Below, one piece after another: positions 34,382-44,771 of a DNA stretch of 64,000 bases. Source of the DNA: Parerythrobacter lacustris. Its GTDB lineage: Bacteria; Pseudomonadota; Alphaproteobacteria; Sphingomonadales; Sphingomonadaceae. The stretch is taken from the NCBI RefSeq assembly GCF_024626475.1, contig NZ_JANKHH010000007.1, forward strand, positions 248,001 through 312,000, written 5' to 3'. The notes beneath the pieces are model-generated. The model did not search any database and had not been told where the DNA came from. It saw only the letters and a list, made by a program, of their open reading frames with translations. Every line of letters starts with the position of its first letter. Position 1 is the first letter of the stretch. Made by a program: the position numbers and the translations under genes.

Positions 34382-34425
34382 CTCGCGACGGCGAGGCTAG
34401 CCACCCGCGCGGCTGCGCAGGTGGC
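34382..34425 (+). other. Two consecutive hairpins in the mraZ leader
   Basis: CTCGC-GACG-GCGAG (34382-34395) is followed by an 11-bp stem with a single C-A mismatch, GCCACCCGCGC-GGCT-GCGCAGGTGGC (34400-34425). They lie between the presumed promoter and the mraZ GTG at 34477. No riboswitch class is recognised. Confidence 0.45.
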
Positions 34426-34476
34426 AGCGGGGAAGGCGTGTGTGCGAGCAGGTTCGGTCGAGGGGAACGGGGAACA

Positions 34477-34971
34477 GTGCCGGAAGTGCGGGTCAGTTAC
34501 AGCGGTCAGGCCTATTCGCCCGCAGGCGAAAAGAGCCGCTACGCGCTGCCTCCGCTGTTCCGCAAGGCGGTGAAGGAGGCGAGTGGCGGCAACCGCGTCC
34601 TGTGCCTCGACAAGCACCCCAAATGGAAGTGCCTCGTCGGATTCGGTCTCAACCGCGAAGATGAACTCCAGCAGCAACTCGACCGCGAGTACGATGCCGC
34701 ACTCAATGCAGGGCGCGAATTCGACTATGACGAGCGGTCTTCGCAGCTGTTCGGCTTCGAGAAGGTGCCGTTCGACGACAGCGGGCGCTTCGTCATGCCC
34801 GCGTTCCTGACCAAGGTCGGTAATGTAGATGGAGGGCTTTTCTTTCGCGGCGGCGGGCGCTTTTTCACGATCTGGAACCCGATCGAACTCGGCCGGATGG
34901 GTGACGAATGGGAAGCCGCCAAGGCCGCGTGCGATGCGCTGATCGCCGACTACGAGTCGAAGAAGAAATGA
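34477..34971 (+). CDS. mraZ: MraZ, transcriptional regulator of the dcw cluster
   Basis: A 164-residue protein with two AbrB-like halves: [23 protein letters not shown], split near residue 20, and the second copy around [20 protein letters not shown]. MraZ forms ring oligomers that bind direct repeats before its own gene and usually represses division and cell-wall genes. GTG 34477 follows GGGGAAC; a TTG far upstream would cover the hairpin leader and is rejected. The stop overlaps the rsmH ATG (ATGA). It is a divergent member of the family, recognised mainly by position and duplicated fold. Confidence 0.88.
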   Translation: MPEVRVSYSGQAYSPAGEKSRYALPPLFRKAVKEASGGNRVLCLDKHPKWKCLVGFGLNREDELQQQLDREYDAALNAGREFDYDERSSQLFGFEKVPFDDSGRFVMPAFLTKVGNVDGGLFFRGGGRFFTIWNPIELGRMGDEWEAAKAACDALIADYESKKK

Positions 34972-35906
34972 CCGGCGCGCCGCATATCCCCGTCCTCCTC
35001 GACGAAGTGATCGCCGCGCTCGATCCGCAGGCTGGCGACGTGATCGTCGATGCAACTTTCGGGGCCGGCGGCTACACGCGTGCGCTGCTCGACGCAGGCG
35101 CGACCGTGCACGCCTTCGACCGCGACCCTGACGCGATCGCCGCTGGCCGGACCTGGCCCGAGACGAACGAGCAGCCCCCGCGCCTCGTGCTCCATCCCCG
35201 TCGCTTCTCCGAGATGGTCGCCAGCCTTGCCGAAGCAGGCATCGCACGGGTCGACGGCGTGACGATGGACATCGGCGTCTCCTCGATGCAGCTCGACCAG
35301 ACCGAACGCGGTTTCGCCTTTTCCAGCGATGGTCCGCTCGACATGCGAATGAGTCAGGAAGGCGAAAGCGCCGCCGACTTCCTCAACACAGCCGAAGAGG
35401 CGGCCATCGCGGATGTGCTCTATCGCTATGGCGAGGAGCGCCAGTCCCGCCGCATCGCGCGTGCGATCGTTGCCGCCCGACCGCTTTCGACCACCGGCGA
35501 CCTGGCGCGCGTCGTTCGCAAGGCGCTCGGTTACCGCGCCGGCGCGCCGAAGGATCCGGCAACGCGCAGCTTTCAGGCGGTTCGCATCCATGTGAACGGC
35601 GAACTCGACGAACTCGAAGAGGGGCTCGTCGCCGCCGAGCACCTGCTGCGCGAAGGTGGGCGCCTCGCCGTGGTCAGCTTCCACAGCCTGGAAGACCGGA
35701 TCGTCAAACGTTACCTGCGCGATGCTTCGGCGGTTGCTGGCGGTTCGCGCCACCTGCCGCAAGTCGATGCAGCAAAGCCCGTCTATAAGCGTGTATCGAA
35801 GGGCATTCGCCCGACCGAAGCGGAGATTTCCCGCAATCCGCGCGCCCGGTCCTCGACCCTGCGTTCAGCCATTCGTACCGCCGAGCCTGCGAGGCAGGCG
35901 GCATGA
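34968..35906 (+). CDS. rsmH: 16S rRNA (cytosine(1402)-N4)-methyltransferase
   Basis: A 312-residue SAM-dependent enzyme (formerly MraW) that methylates N4 of C1402 in the 16S rRNA P-site. It begins [18 protein letters not shown], with the SAM motif [16 protein letters not shown] and the later motifs [30 protein letters not shown] and [15 protein letters not shown]. It overlaps mraZ by four bases and ftsL by four. A usual second gene of the dcw cluster. Confidence 0.97.
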   Translation: MTGAPHIPVLLDEVIAALDPQAGDVIVDATFGAGGYTRALLDAGATVHAFDRDPDAIAAGRTWPETNEQPPRLVLHPRRFSEMVASLAEAGIARVDGVTMDIGVSSMQLDQTERGFAFSSDGPLDMRMSQEGESAADFLNTAEEAAIADVLYRYGEERQSRRIARAIVAARPLSTTGDLARVVRKALGYRAGAPKDPATRSFQAVRIHVNGELDELEEGLVAAEHLLREGGRLAVVSFHSLEDRIVKRYLRDASAVAGGSRHLPQVDAAKPVYKRVSKGIRPTEAEISRNPRARSSTLRSAIRTAEPARQAA

Positions 35907-36430
35907 TCGCGGCAGGATCCCGCTTGCGACAGATCGGATGGGCCGTGGTGCTGACCGTTTGCGTCGCGGGCTTCGTCCTGCTTACTTTTCGGGTCAATGC
36001 GGTGAAGAGCGAGGTTCGTCTCGCGGAGCGCGAGATCATTGCCCTCGAGCGCGAAAAGGCGCTGCTTGAGATCGAATTCGAATCGCGCGCCAACCAGCAG
36101 CAGCTGGCGGACTGGAACCGGCTCGAGTTCGGCTATCTTGCGCCGCAGGCCGACCAGTATCTCGAGAACGAGCGCCAGCTTGCTTCGCTCAGCGTACCGC
36201 GCAGCATCGATGCCCCTGATCCGATCCGTGTCGCGCATACGGCGGTCGAAAGCGAGGATGAGGGGATCATTGCGATGGTCTCGCCATTGACCGGAAAACC
36301 ACCCGAGGCCGCCTCGCCTGACGACGGCGACCGCCCCCACGGCAAGCCGTTGTCGGCGAAGCGCTCGCTGTCCGACCGGCTGGCTATCGAAAGTCCGCTG
36401 AAGTCGCCCAGCGCCGAGGTGGCGCAATGA
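35903..36430 (+). CDS. ftsL: Cell division protein FtsL
   Basis: A 175-residue bitopic protein. One membrane helix (about residues 11-29, [19 protein letters not shown]) is followed by a coiled-coil segment ([20 protein letters not shown]) and an extended polar tail. FtsL joins FtsB and FtsQ at the septum and activates FtsW-FtsI. Sequence is weakly conserved in this family; the position between rsmH and ftsI, the topology and the ATGA overlaps on both sides support the call. The tail of about 90 residues is longer than in enteric FtsL. Confidence 0.88.
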   Translation: MIAAGSRLRQIGWAVVLTVCVAGFVLLTFRVNAVKSEVRLAEREIIALEREKALLEIEFESRANQQQLADWNRLEFGYLAPQADQYLENERQLASLSVPRSIDAPDPIRVAHTAVESEDEGIIAMVSPLTGKPPEAASPDDGDRPHGKPLSAKRSLSDRLAIESPLKSPSAEVAQ

Positions 36431-38145
36431 ACGCGCTGACGGTCAGCACCGCGATATCCAGCGGGCGGGTCCAGCTGGTTTCGCTGCGGAAGTCCTCGCT
36501 CGACACCGCGCGTTTGCGCGTATTATGGGTCGCCATGATCTTCGCCTTTGTAGCGGCGATCGCGGTTATTCGGATCGGCTATTTCGGGGTGAGCGATCGC
36601 GCGGTCACTTCGACTTCGCTGGAGGAAGCTCTGCTGCCTCCGCGCGGGGAGCTCACCGACCGGAACGGAGTGCCGCTGGCCCGGGCCTTTCCGGCCTATG
36701 CGCTGTGGTACAATCCCGATGCCATGGGTGATGCGTCGAACCCGTTGGTAAAGTCACCCCAGCGAGTCGCATCCGAGCTGAAGGCAATATTCCCCGACAT
36801 CGATGTCGCCGACATTGCCGAAATGCTGGCCTCGGGACGCAGCGGATATATCCGCCGCCGCGTGTTGCCTGAAGATGCCAACCGCGTGCAGGACATCGGC
36901 GAACTTGCGCTTGAACTTCCGCGCGAGAGCGACCGTCACTACCCCCAGGGTTCGATGGGGGCGCACATTCTCGGCTTCGTCGATTCGGCCGGCAAGGGCA
37001 AGGTCGGGATGGAGCAGGTGCTGGACGACAGACTCAACGATCCGGTCCTGCGCAACACACCGGTGGCGTTGTCGATCGATATGCGCGCGCAAGGTGCCTT
37101 GGAGGACGAACTTCGCCGCGGCATGCTCGCGGTCAATGCGAAGGGTGCGGCGGGTATCATTCTCGATGTCGATACCGGTGAAGTGCTGGCGCTTGCCTCG
37201 CTGCCCGAATTCGATCCCAACCGGATCGATTCCGAAGGCGCGGGCAACATGTTCAACCGGGTGACCAACCAGGTCTACGAACTGGGTTCCACCTTCAAGC
37301 CGCTTACCGTCGCCGCCGCGATCGATGCTGGGTCCGTGCGCGATTTCGGCAAGCGATACGATGTCAGCCCGATCAAGATCGGCGGTTTCACGATCAAGGA
37401 CAGCCACGATCTTGGGGCATCTCTGAACGTGCCAGAAATCCTGATCCATTCGTCGAATACTGGCACCGCGCGGATCGCCGACCAGATGGGCGGCGAAAAG
37501 CTGCAGCGGACCTGGATGGATCTCGGCCTGAACGAACGGCCGCATATCGAACTGCCCGCACGCGGCTTCCCGATCTGGCACGACGACTGGCCGCGCATTC
37601 GCAACATGACCGTCAGCTATGGCCATGGCATCGCAGTGACCCCGCTCCACCTCGCCAGCGCCTACGCCGCGATGGTCAACGGCGGAGTCTGGCGTCCGGC
37701 CACGCTGCACAAGCTGGAAGCACACGAAGTCCCGAAAGGCCGCCGCGTGTTCAAGGCCTCTACCTCCAGCCGGATGCGCCAATTGCTGCGCATGATCACG
37801 CTCTACGGCACGGGGCGCAACGCCGATGCCAAGGGCTTCCGCGTCGGCGGGAAAACCGGGTCGGCGGAAAAGCCGGGTGGTTCCGCAGGCTACAAGAAGA
37901 CCTCGCTGGTCTCGACCTTCGCCGCCGCTTTCCCGATGGACCGTCCGCGCTACGTCATCATCGCGATGCTCGACGAACCGCAGGGCACGACCGCCAGCTC
38001 GTTCCAGCGCACCGCCGCCTGGAACGCCGCGCCAATCGTCGGCAATCTGGTGCCGCGGATCGGACCGCTCCTCGGGGTGAGGCCCGACGACACGCGCGAC
38101 GTCGATATCAGCGATCTTCGTCCGATGGTCCCGGGGGAAGATTGA
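36427..38145 (+). CDS. ftsI: Division-specific peptidoglycan transpeptidase (PBP3, FtsI)
   Basis: A 572-residue class B penicillin-binding protein. One membrane anchor lies near residues 35-55, and a pedestal domain contains RGELTDRNGVPLA. The transpeptidase domain has all three active-site motifs: S288-T-F-K291 in ELGSTFKPL, S342-S-N in HSSNTG and K476-T-G in GGKTGSAEKP. It crosslinks septal peptidoglycan with FtsW. It overlaps ftsL (ATGA) and shares TGATG with murE. Confidence 0.97.
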   Translation: MNALTVSTAISSGRVQLVSLRKSSLDTARLRVLWVAMIFAFVAAIAVIRIGYFGVSDRAVTSTSLEEALLPPRGELTDRNGVPLARAFPAYALWYNPDAMGDASNPLVKSPQRVASELKAIFPDIDVADIAEMLASGRSGYIRRRVLPEDANRVQDIGELALELPRESDRHYPQGSMGAHILGFVDSAGKGKVGMEQVLDDRLNDPVLRNTPVALSIDMRAQGALEDELRRGMLAVNAKGAAGIILDVDTGEVLALASLPEFDPNRIDSEGAGNMFNRVTNQVYELGSTFKPLTVAAAIDAGSVRDFGKRYDVSPIKIGGFTIKDSHDLGASLNVPEILIHSSNTGTARIADQMGGEKLQRTWMDLGLNERPHIELPARGFPIWHDDWPRIRNMTVSYGHGIAVTPLHLASAYAAMVNGGVWRPATLHKLEAHEVPKGRRVFKASTSSRMRQLLRMITLYGTGRNADAKGFRVGGKTGSAEKPGGSAGYKKTSLVSTFAAAFPMDRPRYVIIAMLDEPQGTTASSFQRTAAWNAAPIVGNLVPRIGPLLGVRPDDTRDVDISDLRPMVPGED

Positions 38146-39632
38146 TGCGGCTCGCCGGTCTTGCCGCTTCGGCGGATATCGAATTGCCGGAATGTGGGGA
38201 CGCGCAAGTCACCGGCTTCGCGATCGACAACCGCAAGGTCGCGCCAGGAACCGTCTTTGGCGCTTTCAAGGGCAGCCGGTTCAACGGCGAGGACTTCATT
38301 CCCGCAGCGATCAAGGCAGGCGCGGTCGCCATCGTCGCGCGGCCCGAGGCGGTCGTCGACGGGGCGATCCACATCGCCAGTGCCGAGCCGCGCAAGACCT
38401 TCGCGCAGCTCGCCGCGCAGTTCTTCAAGCCAGTGCCGCAGACCATCGTCGCGGTCACCGGCACCAATGGCAAGACCTCCACCGTCGAGATGACCCGCCA
38501 GCTGTGGCGCATGGCGGGGCACCGCGCAGCCAGCATCGGCACGCTGGGCGTGACCACACCGGAGGAAAGCGTCTCTACCGGGCTTACCACGCCCGACATC
38601 GTGACCTTCCTCGCCAACGTGAGCGGGCTGGCGCGCGAGGGCATGAGCCACCTCGCCTACGAGGCATCGAGCCACGGGCTGAGCCAGTATCGCAATGAGG
38701 GGCTACCGGTCGCGGCGGCAGGGTTCACCAACCTCAGCCGCGATCACCTCGATTATCATGCGGACATGGACGATTACTTCGCGGCCAAGATACGGCTGTT
38801 AGACGAGGTGGTTGCCGATGACGCAACGGCAGTGGTCTGGACCGGCAATAGCGAGTGGGCCGGTCGGGCCATCGAACATGCGCAGAAGCGGAACCTGCGC
38901 GTGTTCACGGTGGGTGAGCAGGGGGCGAACGACCGTAACGGCATCCGCCTGCTCGCCCATACCCCGACCCAGCTGGGCCAGGAACTGACGGTGGAGCACG
39001 CCGGTCAGCAGAGGGTCATCAAGCTGCCGCTGATCGGCGCGTACCAGTCGGCGAATGCGCTGGTTGCTGCCGGACTGGTGATCGCGACCGGCGGCGATGC
39101 GGCGCAGACGCTCGACGCGGTTTCGCGCCTGCAGCCAGTTCGCGGCCGGCTCGAACGTGCGGTGATCGCTCCGTCCGGTGCGCCGGTCTATGTCGATTAC
39201 GCGCATACGCCGGACGCGCTTGAAGCGGCGATCGTTGCGCTGCGACCGCATGTGAAGGGCCGGCTGATCTGTGTCTTCGGCGCCGGTGGTGACCGGGACC
39301 CGGGCAAGCGCGCGCCGATGGGCGAAGCAGCCTCGCGTCATGCCGACGTGGTGATCGTGACCGACGACAATCCGCGCGGCGAGGACGCCGGGGATATCCG
39401 CCGCGAAATCCTGTCCGGAGCAAGTGACAAAGCCATCGAAATTGGCGACCGGCGCGAAGCCATCGCCCACGCCATCGCATCGGCAGCGAGCGACGACATC
39501 GTCCTCATCGCCGGAAAGGGCCACGAGCAAGGCCAGATCGTCGGGTCAGGGGAAAACATGCGGGTCTTTCCGTTCAATGATGTCGAAGTCGCACGTGAAT
39601 GCGCTGCCCAAGCCGTGGTTGCGATGCGATGA
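38145..39632 (+). CDS. murE: UDP-MurNAc-Ala-Glu ligase MurE (meso-DAP adding)
   Basis: A 495-residue Mur ligase adding the third stem-peptide residue, meso-diaminopimelate in Gram-negatives. The ATP loop is VTGTNGKTSTVEM, with NLSRDHLDYHADM, and the C-terminal DNPRGED block (about residue 408) is the meso-DAP specificity motif (DNPR). The ATG at 38145 is in the TGATG junction with ftsI; a TTG one codon earlier is unnecessary. It overlaps murF by four bases. Confidence 0.96.
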   Translation: MRLAGLAASADIELPECGDAQVTGFAIDNRKVAPGTVFGAFKGSRFNGEDFIPAAIKAGAVAIVARPEAVVDGAIHIASAEPRKTFAQLAAQFFKPVPQTIVAVTGTNGKTSTVEMTRQLWRMAGHRAASIGTLGVTTPEESVSTGLTTPDIVTFLANVSGLAREGMSHLAYEASSHGLSQYRNEGLPVAAAGFTNLSRDHLDYHADMDDYFAAKIRLLDEVVADDATAVVWTGNSEWAGRAIEHAQKRNLRVFTVGEQGANDRNGIRLLAHTPTQLGQELTVEHAGQQRVIKLPLIGAYQSANALVAAGLVIATGGDAAQTLDAVSRLQPVRGRLERAVIAPSGAPVYVDYAHTPDALEAAIVALRPHVKGRLICVFGAGGDRDPGKRAPMGEAASRHADVVIVTDDNPRGEDAGDIRREILSGASDKAIEIGDRREAIAHAIASAASDDIVLIAGKGHEQGQIVGSGENMRVFPFNDVEVARECAAQAVVAMR

Positions 39633-41110
39633 GCGCGGTACGCATTCCGCATCCGGCGCTGAGCGCCTGGCCGGCATCGCAACGCGACGCGCTGCCGCTG
39701 GCGCTGTGGACCTCCGCCGCGATCGCCGAGGCGACCGGCGGCACCGCGAGCGGGGATTTCCAGTGCGCCGGGATCGAGATCGATAGCCGCGATGTGCGCA
39801 ACGGCGACCTGTTTTTTGCGCTCAAGGGCGAGGCGATGGACGGCCACCGCTTTATCGACAAGGCGTTCGAAAACGGCGCTGCCGCAGCCGTCGTCGACCG
39901 CCCGGTGCCCTGGCCGCATGTGCTGGTCGAGGACACTACTGCCGCGCTCCACGCGCTCGCAGCAGCCGCGCGGACCCGCAGCAAGGCGATCCGGATCGGG
40001 GTGACGGGATCGGTCGGCAAGACCGGGGTCAAGGAAGCGATCTTCGCCGCGCTCGACCGGTGCAGCTTCGGCGCGACGCATCGTTCGGTGCGCAGCTACA
40101 ACAACCATGTCGGGGTGCCGCTCAGCCTGGCGCGGATGCCCGCACGCAGCCGGTTCGGTGTGTTCGAGATGGGCATGAACCATGCAGGCGAGATTTCCGG
40201 CCTGACGACGCAGGTGAAGCCGAACGTGGCGGTCATCACCACCATCGCGCCGGCGCATATCGAGAATCTCGGCAGCATGGAGGCGATCGCCGATGCAAAG
40301 GCCGAGATTTTCGCAGGGCTCGAACCGGGCGGGATCGCGGTCATCCCGGCGGATAGCGAATATTTTGGGCAATTGCGCGATCGGGCTCAGGCGCTTGGCG
40401 CGAGGGTCGTGTCCTTCGGCCGAGATGGCGCGGCGGATGTCCGGCTGCTCGACACGATCCCGTCTGCCGACGGCGGATCGCTGGTCACGGCGGACATGGG
40501 CGACACCCGGGTGTGCTACACCGTCGCCGAGCCGGGCGAGCACTGGATCGCCAACTCGCTCGCCGTGATGGCGGCGGTGCGGGCGGTCGGCGGCGATCTG
40601 GGTGCGGCCGGACTTGCGCTGGCCGAGATGGGCGGGCTCAAGGGCCGCGGCGCGCGTCACCGGATTCCCGCGCCGGGCGGCAAGGCGCTGCTGATCGACG
40701 AGAGCTACAACGCCAATCCCGCCTCGATGCGCGCAACGCTGCGCCAACTGGGACATACGCCTGCCACCCGCCGCATCGCGGTGCTCGGCAGCATGAAGGA
40801 ATTGGGTGATTTCGCACCCAAATTCCATGCCCAGCTCGCCGAACTGCTGGCCGAGGCGCAGGTCGACTACGCAATCCTCGTCGGCGAGGAGATGCGGGCG
40901 CTGGCACGGCACTTGGGGAAAGGCGGCGCAGGGGCGCTTGCCGGAGGCCTGAGCTTCGCGCATTGCGATGGTCCTGCCGAGGCGATTGCCGCGCTGGAGG
41001 ACTTCGGGCTGACCGCAGGCGATGCGGTGCTGGTGAAGGGTTCCAACTCGATCGGATTGGGCAGGCTGGTTGCACACTTCACAGGCCGACAATCCGGCCG
41101 GGACGACTGA
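39629..41110 (+). CDS. murF: UDP-MurNAc-tripeptide D-Ala-D-Ala ligase MurF
   Basis: A 493-residue Mur ligase attaching D-Ala-D-Ala to the UDP-MurNAc-tripeptide. The N-terminal domain has IEIDSRDVRNGDLFFALKGE, the ATP loop is VTGSVGKTGVKEAI, and MGMNHAGEIS and LIDESYNANPASMRA are typical MurF blocks. ATGA links it to murE, and its TGA abuts the mraY ATG (no overlap). D-Ala-D-Ala comes from Ddl, encoded later in the cluster. Confidence 0.96.
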   Translation: MSAVRIPHPALSAWPASQRDALPLALWTSAAIAEATGGTASGDFQCAGIEIDSRDVRNGDLFFALKGEAMDGHRFIDKAFENGAAAAVVDRPVPWPHVLVEDTTAALHALAAAARTRSKAIRIGVTGSVGKTGVKEAIFAALDRCSFGATHRSVRSYNNHVGVPLSLARMPARSRFGVFEMGMNHAGEISGLTTQVKPNVAVITTIAPAHIENLGSMEAIADAKAEIFAGLEPGGIAVIPADSEYFGQLRDRAQALGARVVSFGRDGAADVRLLDTIPSADGGSLVTADMGDTRVCYTVAEPGEHWIANSLAVMAAVRAVGGDLGAAGLALAEMGGLKGRGARHRIPAPGGKALLIDESYNANPASMRATLRQLGHTPATRRIAVLGSMKELGDFAPKFHAQLAELLAEAQVDYAILVGEEMRALARHLGKGGAGALAGGLSFAHCDGPAEAIAALEDFGLTAGDAVLVKGSNSIGLGRLVAHFTGRQSGRDD

Positions 41111-42181
41111 ATGCTGTATCTGATCGCCGAGTGGCTGGAATTCGAAGGTCTGTTCAACCTCGTCCGCTACCAGACCTTCCGCTCGGGCGCGACGCTGATG
41201 ACTGCGCTCATCATCGGACTGATTATCGGCCCGCGCTTCATCAACATGTTGCGTGTGCGCCAGGGCAAGGGCCAGCCGATCCGCGCCGACGGCCCGCAAA
41301 GCCACCTCGCCAAGGTCGGCACGCCGACGATGGGCGGGCTGATGATACTGATCGCTCTGACCAGCTCGATGCTGCTGTGGATGGACCCGCGCAATCCCTT
41401 CGTCTGGGCCTGCGTGCTGGTGACCGTCGGCTTCGGGATCATCGGCTTCCTCGACGATTACGACAAGGTCACCAAGCGCAGCCATAAGGGCGTTTCGGCG
41501 AAGGTGCGATTGCTGCTCGAATTCGCGGTTGCGGGCGTGGCGAGTTACTTGATCGTCAGCCAGATCAATACCAATCTCTATATTCCCTTCCTGTCGGGCG
41601 TTTCGGTCCCGCTCGGGCCGTTCTATTATGTCTTCGCGGCGGTGGTGATCGTCGGCTTCGGCAATGCGGTGAACCTGACCGACGGGCTCGACGGGCTGGC
41701 GACCATGCCGGTGGTGATTGCGGCCGGGACCTTCGCGATCATCGCCTATCTGGCGGGCCGGGTCGATTATTCGGCCTATCTCGGAATTCCCCATGTCCCC
41801 GGGGCGGGCGAACTGGCGATATTCTGCGCTGCGATCATGGGCGGCGGTCTGGCCTTCCTGTGGTTCAACGCCCCGCCCGCGGCGGTGTTCATGGGCGACA
41901 CCGGCAGCCTCGCGCTCGGCGGCGCGCTCGGGGCGATCGCGGTCGCGAGCCATCACGAGATCGTGCTGCTGATCGTGGGCGGGTTGTTCGTCGCTGAAAC
42001 CGCCTCGGTCATCATTCAGGTCTTCTGGTTCAAACGAACCGGCAAGCGGATCTTCCGCATGGCCCCGATCCACCACCATTTCGAGCAGAAGGGCTGGGCG
42101 GAATCGACCGTCGTCATCCGCTTCTGGATCGTTTCGATCGTGCTCGCGCTGATCGGCCTTTCGACGCTGAAGCTGCGATGA
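41111..42181 (+). CDS. mraY: Phospho-MurNAc-pentapeptide translocase MraY
   Basis: A 356-residue inner-membrane enzyme with about ten transmembrane segments, making lipid I from UDP-MurNAc-pentapeptide and undecaprenyl phosphate. Signature segments are [32 protein letters not shown] and [14 protein letters not shown], and the His-rich loop is [17 protein letters not shown], carrying the catalytic Asp/His residues. It begins immediately after murF and overlaps murD by four bases. Confidence 0.98.
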   Translation: MLYLIAEWLEFEGLFNLVRYQTFRSGATLMTALIIGLIIGPRFINMLRVRQGKGQPIRADGPQSHLAKVGTPTMGGLMILIALTSSMLLWMDPRNPFVWACVLVTVGFGIIGFLDDYDKVTKRSHKGVSAKVRLLLEFAVAGVASYLIVSQINTNLYIPFLSGVSVPLGPFYYVFAAVVIVGFGNAVNLTDGLDGLATMPVVIAAGTFAIIAYLAGRVDYSAYLGIPHVPGAGELAIFCAAIMGGGLAFLWFNAPPAAVFMGDTGSLALGGALGAIAVASHHEIVLLIVGGLFVAETASVIIQVFWFKRTGKRIFRMAPIHHHFEQKGWAESTVVIRFWIVSIVLALIGLSTLKLR

Positions 42182-43533
42182 TCACTTCGCCCGCCTTTGC
42201 CGGCAAGCGCTATGCCATCCTCGGCCTCGCCCGCTCGGGCCTCGCTGCGGCGGAAGCTCTGCTCGCCAGCGGGGCGGAGGTCGTGGCGTGGGACCGGCAG
42301 GATGTCGCGCGCGACAAGCTGGAAGGCCGCGCAAGGCTGGCCGATCCGCTCGACCTCGATCTGACCGGCTTCGATGGCGTGGTGGTGTCACCCGGCGTGC
42401 CGCTTAACACCCACCCGATTGTCGGGCACGCGGCACAATTCGGTGTGCCGGTGATCGGCGATATCGAACTTTTCGCGCAGGCGAGAGCGAACCTGCCGCC
42501 GCACAAGGTCGTCGGCATCACCGGCACCAACGGCAAGAGCACGACAACCGCGCTGGTGCACCATATCCTGAAAGAGGCGGGCGTGCCGACGCTGATGGGC
42601 GGTAATATCGGCATTCCGATCATGGAACAGGACCCGCTGCCGGAAGGTGGTGTCTATGTGCTCGAACTGTCGAGTTACCAGATCGACCTGACCCAAAGCC
42701 TCGATTGCGATGTCGCGGTGCTGCTTAACATCACGCCCGACCATCTGGACCGCTATGATAGCTTCGAGGCTTATGCCGCGAGCAAGAAGCGGCTGTTCGA
42801 GATGCAGACAAAGATGCATTACTGGATCGAGCCTGATGATCGACTGAGTCCGCAAGATCCAACGGATATCTGGGGGCCGTTCGGCAGAGACGGTGTTTTA
42901 CCGCGCGACCCGACCAAGCTTGGTGCGCAACCGGAATGGCCGAGTTTGCAGGGACCCCACAATGCGCAGAATGCCTTGGTTGCGATCGAAGTCGCGATGA
43001 GGCTCGGGGTGCACGAAGAAGTCGTAAGCAAAGCCCTTCGGACCTTCATCGGTCTCCCCCACCGGATGGAATTCGTCGCCGAACATGATGGCGTTCTTTT
43101 CATCAACGACAGCAAGGCGACCAATACCGATAGCACCGCACCTGCCCTCGCGGCCTATCCGCCGGTCGACGGGCATCCGCGCATCCACTGGATCGTCGGC
43201 GGGCTGCCCAAGGAAGACGGGTTGGGCAAATGCGAGGAACATCTCGCCAATATCAAGCAGGCCTACACCATCGGCGAAGCCGGGCCGCGTTTTGCCGAGC
43301 TGCTCGAAGGACGGGTAGCGGTCGACCGGAGCGAGATGATCTGCACCGCCGTGCGCCGCGCGATGCGCAACGTCGTGCCGGGCGATGTGGTCCTGCTCTC
43401 GCCCGCCTGCGCCAGCTTCGACCAGTTCAAGGACTATGAGCGGCGCGGCGAGCACTTCCGGCAGATCGTTGCCATGCTGACGGGCGAGGAGCCTGCTGCC
43501 GAACATCCCTTCGAAGGGAAATCTGCCGCATGA
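42178..43533 (+). CDS. murD: UDP-MurNAc-L-alanine:D-glutamate ligase MurD
   Basis: A 451-residue Mur ligase adding D-Glu. It has [18 protein letters not shown] for UDP-MurNAc binding, the ATP loop [33 protein letters not shown] and [20 protein letters not shown] segment near residues 220-260 ([20 protein letters not shown]) looks less conserved and somewhat lower in GC than its surroundings. ATGA junctions link it to mraY and ftsW. Confidence 0.96.
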   Translation: MITSPAFAGKRYAILGLARSGLAAAEALLASGAEVVAWDRQDVARDKLEGRARLADPLDLDLTGFDGVVVSPGVPLNTHPIVGHAAQFGVPVIGDIELFAQARANLPPHKVVGITGTNGKSTTTALVHHILKEAGVPTLMGGNIGIPIMEQDPLPEGGVYVLELSSYQIDLTQSLDCDVAVLLNITPDHLDRYDSFEAYAASKKRLFEMQTKMHYWIEPDDRLSPQDPTDIWGPFGRDGVLPRDPTKLGAQPEWPSLQGPHNAQNALVAIEVAMRLGVHEEVVSKALRTFIGLPHRMEFVAEHDGVLFINDSKATNTDSTAPALAAYPPVDGHPRIHWIVGGLPKEDGLGKCEEHLANIKQAYTIGEAGPRFAELLEGRVAVDRSEMICTAVRRAMRNVVPGDVVLLSPACASFDQFKDYERRGEHFRQIVAMLTGEEPAAEHPFEGKSAA

Positions 43534-44771
43534 GCGCGACCCAGCCCTACATCCCGCGATCCGGCGAGCGGGCGGCCAATCCGGACAGGTTCCGCGGCAG
43601 CCGTACTGCCGAGCTCAAGATCTGGTGGCGCGAGATCGATCGGGTGCTGCTGTTCCTGGTGCTGGCCCTGATGGCGATCGGCACCGCCGCAGTGGCGGCT
43701 GCTTCGCCTGCCAGCGCCGACCGGCTTTCTACTGCCGAAGTGCGGTTGCCCGAACTCTATTTTTACTGGGCGCATCTGCGCTGGCAGTTCGTGGGCCTGT
43801 TCGTGCTGTTCGGCGCATCGATGCTGACGGTCGACAATGCCCGGCGGATCGGGGTGCTGCTGGCGGCGGCGATGTTGTTTGCGCTGCTCCTCGTCCCCGT
43901 GCTCGGTCACGAGGTCAACGGGGCGAAGCGGTGGATCGAGGTCGGGATGCGGTTTCAGCCGTCCGAATTCCTCAAGCCGGGCTTCGCGATCGCGCTGGCA
44001 TGGATCATCACCTGGCGCTTGCGCGACCCCAACCTTCCGGTCATCGCCATGGTCACCGGGATCATGGGCCTGATCGGCGCACTCCTCATGCTGCAACCCA
44101 ACCTCGGCGAAGCAATCCTGTTCGGCGGGGTGTGGTTCGTCATGATCCTGATTGCAGGAGTCAGCGTTCAACGGATTGCGGTGCTGATGGGGACGGGGAT
44201 TGCGGCCCTGACTGCGACCTATTTCCTCTACGACAACGCACGCCACCGGATCGATTCCTTCCTCGGCGGCGGCACGGCCTTCGACCAGGTCGATCTCGCC
44301 GAGCGCACCTTGCTCGCAGGGGGGTGGACCGGCAGCGGCCTGTGGCTGGGCGTGCGCAAGATGAACCTGCCCGAAGCGCATACCGACTACATTTTTTCGG
44401 TCATCGGAGAGGAATTCGGCCTGCTGGTGTGCGCGGTGATCGTGCTGCTCTATCTCGCTATCGTGGTGCGGGTGCTGGTGCGACTGGCGGACGAGGAGAA
44501 CCTGTTCGTGCTGCTGGCGGGGGCAGGGCTCGTCACCCAGATCACCGGGCAGGCCTTCATCAACATCCTCGTCAATCTGCAGCTATTCCCGTCGAAAGGC
44601 ATGACCTTGCCGCTCGTCTCCTATGGCGGCTCTTCGACCATTGCGGTATGCCTGTGCGTCGGATTGCTGATTGCCATTACCCGGCGCAACCCGTTCCTGA
44701 CGCGCGAGACACCGGGCTTGCGCGCGATCCTGTCGGACAGGCTGATTGCCGAGGAAAGGACCCGTCCATGA
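43530..44771 (+). CDS. ftsW: Septal peptidoglycan glycosyltransferase FtsW (SEDS)
   Basis: A 413-residue SEDS-family polymerase with about ten membrane segments, which polymerises lipid II at the septum with FtsI. Typical segments are GAKRWIEVGMRFQPSEFLKP, GGGTAFDQVDLAERTLLAGG, LPEAHTDYIFSVIGEEFGLL and KGMTLPLVSYGGSS. The catalytic Asp is expected in the extracellular loop with EAHTDYIF. Overlaps with murD and murG are four bases each. An N-terminal cytoplasmic tail of about 45 residues precedes the first helix. Confidence 0.96.
   Translation: MSATQPYIPRSGERAANPDRFRGSRTAELKIWWREIDRVLLFLVLALMAIGTAAVAAASPASADRLSTAEVRLPELYFYWAHLRWQFVGLFVLFGASMLTVDNARRIGVLLAAAMLFALLLVPVLGHEVNGAKRWIEVGMRFQPSEFLKPGFAIALAWIITWRLRDPNLPVIAMVTGIMGLIGALLMLQPNLGEAILFGGVWFVMILIAGVSVQRIAVLMGTGIAALTATYFLYDNARHRIDSFLGGGTAFDQVDLAERTLLAGGWTGSGLWLGVRKMNLPEAHTDYIFSVIGEEFGLLVCAVIVLLYLAIVVRVLVRLADEENLFVLLAGAGLVTQITGQAFINILVNLQLFPSKGMTLPLVSYGGSSTIAVCLCVGLLIAITRRNPFLTRETPGLRAILSDRLIAEERTRP

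Larger units (their letters stand above)
34141..34476 (+). other. Intergenic control region and leader of the dcw cluster
   Basis: 336 bp without a supported gene. In order it holds a loose stem (CACGGGAT 34157-34164 with ATCCCGTG 34180-34187, no T tract), an AT-rich stretch (34255-34290), the TTTCCC repeat array (34292-34327) and a hairpin CCCGC-N6-GCGGG (34325-34340). Two further hairpins follow at 34382-34395 and 34400-34425. It is the expected promoter and leader of mraZ. Confidence 0.6.

Noticed and set aside
34343-34476. RNase P RNA in the mraZ leader
   Set aside because: The leader has hairpins, but the conserved rnpB blocks (such as the AGAGGAAAGTCCGGGC-type element) are missing and it is far too short.
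39338-42079. A 913-codon minus-strand frame opposite murE, murF and mraY
   Set aside because: Arg/His/Asp-rich composition typical of antisense shadows; the plus strand carries intact essential genes.
42830-43060. Recombined or foreign segment inside murD
   Set aside because: GC drops only slightly and the frame and flanking motifs are intact, so the signal is too weak.
43625-44767. Long N-terminal extension of murG into ftsW
   Set aside because: The extra 381 codons are in the wrong frame of ftsW and look like shadow sequence; the canonical MurG start is at the ATGA overlap.
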